Positions 6,812-12,080 of a DNA stretch of 12,080 nucleotides are shown one piece after another (position 1 is the stretch's first letter; each line of letters begins with the position of its first letter). A program made the position numbers and the translations under genes. The stretch is from contig DXEZ01000074.1 of NCBI GenBank assembly GCA_019114715.1, positions 1-12,080 on the forward strand, written 5' to 3'. The notes under the pieces were generated by a model. It made no database searches. It was not told the DNA's origin and saw only the letters and a list, made by a program, of their open reading frames with translations. Source of the stretch: Candidatus Sphingobacterium stercoripullorum. Its GTDB lineage: Bacteria > Bacteroidota > Bacteroidia > Sphingobacteriales > Sphingobacteriaceae.

Positions 6812-8506
6812 TTAAGCGCTAGTCGCATCCCTATTAAGCTTGGAGTTTTTATAACCATACATAAAATATATAGTCAACCCGGCGATAAGCCAAAGTAGAA
6901 ATATAAACCAATTACTAGTTCCTAACTCACTCATTAGATAAAGGTTAATCAATATTCCAGCTACCGGTAAAAGAGAGAAATTCATGCGGTAAGTAATGAT
7001 ACTCATAACTAGCCATACTAACCAGAAAAACACATCTAAAATCCCATGTAAGAAAATATCCACTGTAGTTTTACCATGCCACTGCTTCCAAAAGCCTGCA
7101 TCCAAATAGATCATTAGGAAAAGTCCAACTAAAAAACCTAAACCTACAATATACTTGCCATTGACATATGGAACGCGAAAACGAGACTTTTTAGAAATCC
7201 CAGAGTAATCCATATAAAGAACCCCTCCGCAAACTAGAATAAATGCGAAAAAAGTACCAACACTGGTTAAATCGACAAAAAAGTCCATCTTAAAAAACAA
7301 AGCAGGTACTGCTACTACAATTCCCGTAATTATTGTAGCAAAAGAAGGTGTCTTAAACCTAGGGTGAATCTTTGCAAATCGTTTCCATAGCAAGCCATCG
7401 CGACTCATCGTCATCCATATACGCGGTTGAGCCAACTGAAACACTAGCAATGCACTCGTGATGGCAACTACTGAGGTCACAGAAACAATTCCAGCCATAT
7501 AATCAAAGCCCACATAAGAAAACACATAAGACAAAGGGTCTTTCACATTGAGTTCGGTATAATTCACCATTCCGGTCAATACAAGCGTTACTGCAACATA
7601 TAAAATGGCGCAAATTAATAAACACGCAATCATCGCCCTAGGCATATCTCGTTGAGGATTTTTACACTCTTCTGCGGTAGTAGAAATCGAGTCAAAACCT
7701 ATAAAGGCAAAGAATACTGCCGCAACTCCACTCAGCACTCCTTTTACTCCGTTTGGCGCAAATGGCACCCAGTTATCAGGCTTAACAAAAAATGCCCCAC
7801 CGATGATCACTGCCAAGATAACTCCGACCTTAACAACAACCATAAAGTTACTCGCTTTTTGGGATTCCTTAATTCCCACATATACTAGTAAGGTAACAAG
7901 GACTGTAATGATACCCGCTGGGAGATCGAAAATAATGGGGATATCACCAATCCTAGGTGCCGTTTGATAGGCCTCAATTCCAATTTTCTCAATACCTTCT
8001 AATTGATCGGCGCCAAGAGAAAGCATCTTTTGATTGGCCTCTAGAGCATAAGCAGGTGCCATGGTCATCCATTTGGGAATAGTAACTCCAAAGCCTTCCA
8101 TCATAGACACAAAATATTGGGACCAGGATATAGCAACCACCATATTAGACACCGCATATTCTAGAACTAAAGCCCAGCCTATAATCCATGCAAATAGTTC
8201 CCCAAAGGCAACATAAGCATAAGTATAGGCACTACCTGAAACCGGTACGGTACTGGCAAATTGCGCGTAAGACAAAGCAGTAAATACGCAGGCAAAAGCC
8301 ACAAAAACAAAAAGTAAAGATACTGCCGGTCCGCCGTTGTAACTGGCTAGACCAATAGTACTAAATATACCTGCTCCAACAATCGCAGCAATTCCCAAAC
8401 TAACTAAATCTCTAAATCCCAATATGCGTGCTAATCCACTTGGGTTTTGCTCCGAAGAGCGCATAATATCTTCAATACTTTTTTTGCGAAAAAGCCTACT
8501 TTTCAT
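6812..8506 (-). CDS. APC-superfamily amino acid permease (CAT/YfnA-like)
   Basis: Inner-membrane amino acid transporter of 564 residues with a TM1 signature LGIAAIVGAGIF (37-48), where the unwound glycine stretch binds the substrate backbone. VPVSGSAYTYAYVAFGELFA (88-107) follows, then LEYAVSN, GIKESQKASN (211-220) and FFAFIGFDSISTTAEEC further on, all typical of the cationic amino acid transporter and YfnA branch. About 12-14 hydrophobic segments are visible. The loop at about 136-195 is long (some 60 residues) and carries acidic and Gly-rich stretches, longer than I expect in this branch. The substrate cannot be read from sequence; basic or branched amino acids are both possible. The ATG at 8506 lies 27 bases after the stop of the AcpH-like gene on the same strand, with no hairpin between, so the two probably share a transcript from the tyrS divergent promoter region. 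Confidence 0.92.
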   Translation of the reverse strand: MKSRLFRKKSIEDIMRSSEQNPSGLARILGFRDLVSLGIAAIVGAGIFSTIGLASYNGGPAVSLLFVFVAFACVFTALSYAQFASTVPVSGSAYTYAYVAFGELFAWIIGWALVLEYAVSNMVVAISWSQYFVSMMEGFGVTIPKWMTMAPAYALEANQKMLSLGADQLEGIEKIGIEAYQTAPRIGDIPIIFDLPAGIITVLVTLLVYVGIKESQKASNFMVVVKVGVILAVIIGGAFFVKPDNWVPFAPNGVKGVLSGVAAVFFAFIGFDSISTTAEECKNPQRDMPRAMIACLLICAILYVAVTLVLTGMVNYTELNVKDPLSYVFSYVGFDYMAGIVSVTSVVAITSALLVFQLAQPRIWMTMSRDGLLWKRFAKIHPRFKTPSFATIITGIVVAVPALFFKMDFFVDLTSVGTFFAFILVCGGVLYMDYSGISKKSRFRVPYVNGKYIVGLGFLVGLFLMIYLDAGFWKQWHGKTTVDIFLHGILDVFFWLVWLVMSIITYRMNFSLLPVAGILINLYLMSELGTSNWFIFLLWLIAGLTIYFMYGYKNSKLNRDATSA

Positions 8507-8533
8507 ACAAATTAAATTAGATGGTATACATCG

Positions 8534-9211
8534 TCAGTGTTTTATCCCTTCTGAAACAACAGTAAAAACATCGTTGAAGGAATGATCGTGCTCATCATAA
8601 TATGCCAGCAACTTTTCGGAAAGTGCCATCTTATCGTCATAATTATACTGAAAATTCCATACCCGCTTACAAATATTTAACAACGCTTCAGCTAAAAAGT
8701 CAATCTCTACATATTTAAGTAGATATTTGCTTTCAACAAAGGTATCATAAAATTCCATAAAAGAGTGGGGATTCTCATTACCAATAGTATCTAGAAACCA
8801 CCGCAATGAAGGTTTATCAACTGCTGTTAAATGTTCATACAAACGATTTGGATTGATTAAATCTTCCTTTAGCAAATAGAAATCCAAAAGGAGCTCAATG
8901 CTGATATGCGCTAAGAACGACGGACGTATAGGCAGCCCAACCAACATGTCCTCTAAAACTTTACGGAGTTTATGCCGGTGCTCAAGAAAGAAATCTGAGC
9001 CGTGGAAAACACGATCAACATCTACATGCCTCATCCAGCCTATAAACAAATCGTTACTGGCGACTCTTTGCTTTAAAATAGCTTGGTGCTTTAGAGGTTG
9101 AAAGGCATAACTTTTCCCCACATGCTTTAATAAGTCTGGGAGCAAGCAACCTGTTACCCTTTCCGATGAGGTGCTATAGCGTTCAAAATAATAATGTGAT
9201 AAAAAGTTCAT
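8534..9211 (-). CDS. AcpH-like protein (acyl carrier protein phosphodiesterase family, divergent)
   Basis: A 225-residue soluble, mostly helical protein. It resembles AcpH, which in E. coli removes the phosphopantetheine arm from acyl carrier protein. The matching pattern is: MNFLSHYYFER at the start (AcpH has MNFLAH), GCLLPDLL (21-28; AcpH has LLADF), RHVDVDRVFH (61-70; AcpH has HRRIDVLTD), and AHISIELLLDFYLL (101-114; AcpH has DVMWDHFL). The His and Asp residues His6, Asp26, His62, Asp64, His70, His102 and Asp110 could form a metal site of the HD type, but this is by-eye alignment. It is longer than E. coli AcpH (193 residues) and clearly diverged, so enzymatic activity and substrate are unproven. 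First gene of a minus-strand unit with the permease. The ATG at 9211 fits the conserved amino terminus exactly. Confidence 0.65.
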   Translation of the reverse strand: MNFLSHYYFERYSTSSERVTGCLLPDLLKHVGKSYAFQPLKHQAILKQRVASNDLFIGWMRHVDVDRVFHGSDFFLEHRHKLRKVLEDMLVGLPIRPSFLAHISIELLLDFYLLKEDLINPNRLYEHLTAVDKPSLRWFLDTIGNENPHSFMEFYDTFVESKYLLKYVEIDFLAEALLNICKRVWNFQYNYDDKMALSEKLLAYYDEHDHSFNDVFTVVSEGIKH

Positions 9212-9236
9212 TTTTCTTATTATGCTCCTATACTTG

Positions 9237-9267
9237 TTGAAAGATACGGCTTTAAATATTATCTTTG
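9237..9267 (+). promoter_or_regulatory. Putative tyrS promoter
   Basis: TTG at 9237-9239 (a second TTG lies three bases earlier) and TATCTTTG at 9260-9267 are separated by 20 bases. The -7 box is a full match to the Bacteroidota TAnnTTTG. This predicts a leader of about 30 bases before the ATG at 9304. The leader is A/T-rich with no Shine-Dalgarno, as is common in this phylum, and has no T-box or attenuator hairpin. Confidence 0.7.
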
Positions 9268-9270
9268 CAA
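9239..9270 (-). promoter_or_regulatory. Putative promoter for the AcpH-like gene and permease
   Basis: On the minus strand, TTG at 9270-9268 is followed after 21 bases by TATCTTTC at 9246-9239, one mismatch from TAnnTTTG and 27 bases before the ATG at 9211. It overlaps the tyrS promoter almost completely in the opposite direction. Confidence 0.5.
9240..9266. repeat. Inverted repeat within the divergent promoters
   Basis: AAAGATA at 9240-9246 and TATCTTT at 9260-9266 form a perfect 7-bp inverted repeat with a 13-base spacer. Each arm falls on the -7 box of one of the two facing promoters, so the symmetry may simply reflect two -7 boxes, or it may also bind a regulator. Confidence 0.6.
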
Positions 9271-9303
9271 GAATTTTAATAAAAATATCTTATCCTTAGT
9301 GCT

Positions 9304-10587
9304 ATGAATTTTATAGAAGAATTGCGTTGGAGAGGAATGTTACAGGAGATAGTTCCTGGAACAGAGGAGTTACTAATGAAAGAAAAAATATCAGGTTATA
9401 TTGGGTTCGACCCTACTGGAGATTCCCTCCATGTTGGTCACCTTACTCAAATAATGACATTGATACATTTCCAGAATGCAGGACATAAGCCTATTGCTTT
9501 AGTAGGTGGTGCCACAGGGATGATTGGAGACCCATCGTTCAAATCTGCAGAAAGGAATCTTTTAGATGAAGCAACTCTTCAACACAACGTAGAGAGCTTG
9601 AAAAAACAGCTTTCCAAATTTTTAAGTTTTGGTGAAGGAGAAACCGACGCCAAAATGGTTAACAACTACGATTGGTTGAAAGACTTCTCTTTTTTAGAGT
9701 TTATCCGTGACATTGGTAAAATGATTACCGTCAATTACATGATGTCCAAAGATTCTGTTAAAAAGAGATTAGAAGGTGAAAACGGTTTGTCTTTCACAGA
9801 GTTCACCTATCAACTCATTCAAGGATATGATTTTTATTATCTGTGGAAAAACCACAATTGTAAAATTCAAATGGGTGGTTCTGACCAATGGGGCAATATC
9901 GTAACTGGTGTTGACTTTATCAGGCGTCAGGAACAAGCATCGGCACATGCTCTTACCACCAAGTTGATTAAAAAAGCAGACGGACAGAAGTTTGGAAAAA
10001 CCGAATCGGGAGCAGTTTGGCTAGATGCCAATAAAACATCTCCTTATGCATTCTACCAATTCTGGTTGAATGCAAGTGATGAAGATGCTAAAAACTGGAT
10101 AAAAATATTCACGCTCAAAACAAAACAAGAGATTGAATCAATCATTCAGGAACACGATGAGGCACCGCATTTACGCACAGTCCAAAAAGCTCTAGCAAAA
10201 GACATCACCATTCGTACTCACTCGCAAGAAGACTATGAATTAGCGATAAAAGCTTCTGAATTTTTGTTTGGAAAGGGAGATTTAGCTTTCCTTCAACAAT
10301 TATCAGAAAATCAAGTTGTTCAAATCTTTGAAGGTCTACCGCAATTCACAGTTTCTAGAGATACACTGAAAGCAGGGATTGCTATCCAAGACCTCCTAGC
10401 AGTAGAGACAGAGGTTTTCTCTTCGAAAAGTGAAGCCAGGAAAATGATTCAAGGTGGAGGGGTATCTATTAATCGAGAAAAGGTAAACGATACTGAGCTC
10501 ATTCTAAATGAGGATCACCTCACAGCGGACAAATATATTGTTGCCCAACGTGGCAGAAAGAACTATTACTTAATTCAAGTAAAATAA
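9304..10587 (+). CDS. tyrS: Tyrosyl-tRNA synthetase
   Basis: Class I aminoacyl-tRNA synthetase charging tRNA-Tyr in the cytosol. The full length of 427 residues is normal for bacterial TyrRS. Motifs: YIGFDPTGDSLHVGHL (32-47), containing the HIGH-type signature HVGH at 43-46; the tyrosine-site stretch YQLIQGYDFYYL; QMGGSDQWGN at 189-198; and the KMSKS-type loop KFGKT at 229-233. From about residue 355 comes an S4-type RNA-binding domain (SKSEARKMIQGGGVSIN), which binds the tRNA anticodon arm. No catalytic motif is missing. KFGKT places it in the large TyrS group rather than the TyrZ group, a by-eye judgement. It has its own promoter and terminator and so appears to be transcribed alone, divergent from the AcpH-like gene. 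Confidence 0.98.
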   Translation: MNFIEELRWRGMLQEIVPGTEELLMKEKISGYIGFDPTGDSLHVGHLTQIMTLIHFQNAGHKPIALVGGATGMIGDPSFKSAERNLLDEATLQHNVESLKKQLSKFLSFGEGETDAKMVNNYDWLKDFSFLEFIRDIGKMITVNYMMSKDSVKKRLEGENGLSFTEFTYQLIQGYDFYYLWKNHNCKIQMGGSDQWGNIVTGVDFIRRQEQASAHALTTKLIKKADGQKFGKTESGAVWLDANKTSPYAFYQFWLNASDEDAKNWIKIFTLKTKQEIESIIQEHDEAPHLRTVQKALAKDITIRTHSQEDYELAIKASEFLFGKGDLAFLQQLSENQVVQIFEGLPQFTVSRDTLKAGIAIQDLLAVETEVFSSKSEARKMIQGGGVSINREKVNDTELILNEDHLTADKYIVAQRGRKNYYLIQVK

Positions 10588-10609
10588 AACAGTGAGTTCT
10601 TGAAGAAAT

Positions 10610-10645
10610 GGGCGCTAAGAATAAAAAGTTCTAGCGCCCTTTTTT
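10610..10645 (+). terminator. Rho-independent terminator of tyrS
   Basis: GGGCGCTA at 10610-10617 pairs with TAGCGCCC at 10632-10639, and the stem can extend by three pairs past a bulged A. T6 follows at 10640-10645. It begins 23 bases after the tyrS stop and ends just before the stop of the convergent channel gene, which it may serve weakly too. Confidence 0.9.
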
Positions 10646-10648
10646 GTC

Positions 10649-11959
10649 TTAGGATTCAATACTTTTAGTGGTATTCAGATGTAAGCTTCGAATATCCCCC
10701 GAGGAAGGTAGCTCGAATACTTCCAAATAGAAATACTGGATAGCCGCGAGTAAATGGTCAAAAATATCTGCCATAACATCTTCGTATTTCACCCATCTCA
10801 CATCGTTCACAAACATGTATAATTCAATCGGCAAGCCCTTCTCATCAGGCGCTAAATGCCTAACCATTAAAGACATTTCTTTACTGATAAAATCATTCTT
10901 GTTCACGTATTCAGATACATATTTTCTAAATAAACCAATATTCGTTAGGTGCCTCCCATTTACAGGAACACTTTTATTAACCTCTTGATTTATATTGTAT
11001 TTTTGGATCTCTTCCCTCCTACATTTAATAAACTCGGTCAATAGCTCAATCTCAGACAAGGTATCAAGCTCTTTTTCAGTCAAATAACGAATAGAGGAGA
11101 TCTTGATGTTGATCGCCCTTTTTATTCTCCTACCTCCCGCATTTTGCATTCCCCTCCAGTTTTTAAACGAATCAGTGATTAAAAAGTAGGTCGGTACAGT
11201 GGTAATGGTTTTATCGAAGTTCTGTATTTTCACTGTGTTTAAATTGATCTCTATAACATCCCCATCGGCACCATATTTCGGCATTTCTATCCAGTCTCCG
11301 ATTCTTACCATATCGTTGGTGGAAACTTGAATACTGGCTACAAAACCCATGATGGTATCTTTAAACACTAACATTAACACCGCGGAAGCCGCACCGAGCG
11401 TTCCTAAGAAAGTCATCGTATCGTACCCTGTAACTAAGGTGAAAATAATGATACCGGCAATAAAATACATGATGATATTAACCACCTGTAAATAACTATC
11501 TAAGGGTTTATCTCTATAGGAGTCCTTGGTATTGAGGTAGTCCCTTATACTTCTAAATATTGCTCTAAAAAACAGAACCCAAATAATTACTAGAGCGACA
11601 TCAATTGATTTCTTTAAAAATGTACTCGTTAACGTGTAATGGGTTAAAATAATAGGGCCAATATTCAATATCAATATCAAAGGAGCAACCCTAGAAAAAT
11701 GCTTAAGAGTATTGTTCTTAAGTAAGATATCGTCAAAAACAGTAGGCGTTTTGGCTACAATCCTAGAAACTACCGCATTTAATATATAATGGGTAATTCC
11801 TTTAGTTATATAATATATTCCCAAGAGGATGCCTACCAAAATAAAAAACACAATAAAATACGCGAGCTTTTCATTTATCCCAGCATTATTCAGTAATTCT
11901 GTCAACCACTCGTATATTCCTCCCAATCTAAAAAAATTTACCACCTCTAAAATTTTCAT
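10649..11959 (-). CDS. Mechanosensitive channel of the MscS superfamily, YbdG/MscM type
   Basis: Inner-membrane channel that opens under membrane tension and releases solutes on hypo-osmotic shock. At 436 residues it is close to E. coli YbdG (415). Five hydrophobic segments are visible at about 32-54, 88-106, 117-137, 155-178 and 182-212, the last being the Gly/Ala-rich pore helix (LGTLGAASAVLMLVFKD). The MscS beta domain follows with VRIGDWIEMPKYGADGDV (218-235), LNTVKIQNFDKTITTVPTY (240-258), and FKNWRGMQNAGGRRIKRAI (265-283). The GADGDV and GGRRIKR stretches are what separates the YbdG branch from MscS itself. The remaining 150 residues form the cytosolic cage region. ATG 11959 gives a sensible short amino terminus before the first helix. 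It converges on tyrS and appears monocistronic. Confidence 0.93.
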   Translation of the reverse strand: MKILEVVNFFRLGGIYEWLTELLNNAGINEKLAYFIVFFILVGILLGIYYITKGITHYILNAVVSRIVAKTPTVFDDILLKNNTLKHFSRVAPLILILNIGPIILTHYTLTSTFLKKSIDVALVIIWVLFFRAIFRSIRDYLNTKDSYRDKPLDSYLQVVNIIMYFIAGIIIFTLVTGYDTMTFLGTLGAASAVLMLVFKDTIMGFVASIQVSTNDMVRIGDWIEMPKYGADGDVIEINLNTVKIQNFDKTITTVPTYFLITDSFKNWRGMQNAGGRRIKRAINIKISSIRYLTEKELDTLSEIELLTEFIKCRREEIQKYNINQEVNKSVPVNGRHLTNIGLFRKYVSEYVNKNDFISKEMSLMVRHLAPDEKGLPIELYMFVNDVRWVKYEDVMADIFDHLLAAIQYFYLEVFELPSSGDIRSLHLNTTKSIES

Positions 11960-11971
11960 AAACTAATACTA

Positions 11972-11998
11972 AAAATATATAATTTAATTTTTTTTCAA
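11972..11998 (-). promoter_or_regulatory. Putative promoter for the mechanosensitive channel gene
   Basis: On the minus strand, TTG at 11998-11996 and TATATTTT at 11979-11972 (one mismatch from TAnnTTTG) are 16 bases apart, slightly short of the usual spacing. The -7 box ends 12 bases before the ATG at 11959. The surrounding DNA is extremely AT-rich, so a chance match is possible. Confidence 0.4.
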
Positions 11999-12050
11999 TC
12001 GATGAACAAAAGCGTCCTAAATAATTAAAAAGGAGAAGGTTTTATTTGTT

Positions 12051-12071
12051 CCTCAATTGGTACCTTTGAGG
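12051..12071. repeat. Imperfect palindrome near the right edge
   Basis: CCTCAA at 12051-12056 and TTGAGG at 12066-12071 are inverted, with a 9-base spacer that contains the palindrome GGTACC. No T-run follows. It could be an operator upstream of the channel gene or of a gene beyond the window, or chance. No ORF is supported in 11960-12080. Confidence 0.35.
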
Positions 12072-12080
12072 TGCAACACA

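Noticed and set aside
6716..6898. 60-residue plus-strand ORF
   Set aside because: It has a TTG start inside a hairpin, overlaps the permease 3' end in antisense, and its product has no recognisable features.
7652..7888. 78-residue plus-strand ORF inside the permease
   Set aside because: It lies wholly within a well-supported gene on the other strand and resembles no protein family.
9268..9303. T-box or attenuator leader for tyrS
   Set aside because: The predicted leader is only about 30 bases, with no hairpin or specifier-loop features.
1..12080. A mobile element, phage defence cluster or other new multi-gene system
   Set aside because: No transposase, integrase, nuclease, toxin-antitoxin pair, repeat array or composition break was visible; nearly all genes belong to well-known housekeeping or transport families.

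Overview
This window looks like ordinary chromosomal DNA from a member of the Bacteroidota, most likely a flavobacterium-type organism. Four observations support this: the DNA is AT-rich; secD and secF are fused in one gene; most starts lack a Shine-Dalgarno sequence; and promoters resemble the Bacteroidota pattern (TTG or TTTG about 19-21 bases before TAnnTTTG). I see no rRNA, tRNA, CRISPR array, insertion sequence or prophage gene.

Layout, left to right. Positions 1-1915 hold the 3' part of a secDF fusion, closed by an AT-rich terminator hairpin. A short plus-strand pair follows: a thioredoxin-fold lipoprotein with a CGHC active site (2000-2623) and, 8 bases later, a class I glyceraldehyde-3-phosphate dehydrogenase (2632-3636). 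The gap gene runs into a convergent minus-strand pair of small membrane proteins of unknown function (62 and 148 residues), and the 3' ends overlap by 11 bases. Divergent from that pair is a plus-strand unit of nhaA (Na+/H+ antiporter) and a two-domain universal stress protein, ended by a hairpin plus T8 at 6504-6545. A non-coding gap follows, to 6811.

Next is a minus-strand unit, read right to left: a divergent AcpH-like protein (9211-8534) and an APC-family amino acid permease (8506-6812). It is transcribed back-to-back with tyrS (9304-10587). The 92-base gap between them carries two facing promoters built around an inverted repeat. tyrS ends in a strong terminator. A YbdG/MscM-type mechanosensitive channel converges on it from the right (11959-10649). 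The last 121 bases are non-coding as far as visible and contain a probable promoter for that channel and a small imperfect palindrome.

Several genes concern the envelope and ion or osmotic balance (SecDF, NhaA, the stress protein, MscM, the permease), but nothing shows that they form one system. I found no convincing new multi-gene system. The points most worth a second look are the symmetrical divergent promoter at tyrS, the unknown small-membrane-protein pair overlapping gap, the lipoprotein-gap pairing, and the AcpH-like protein.
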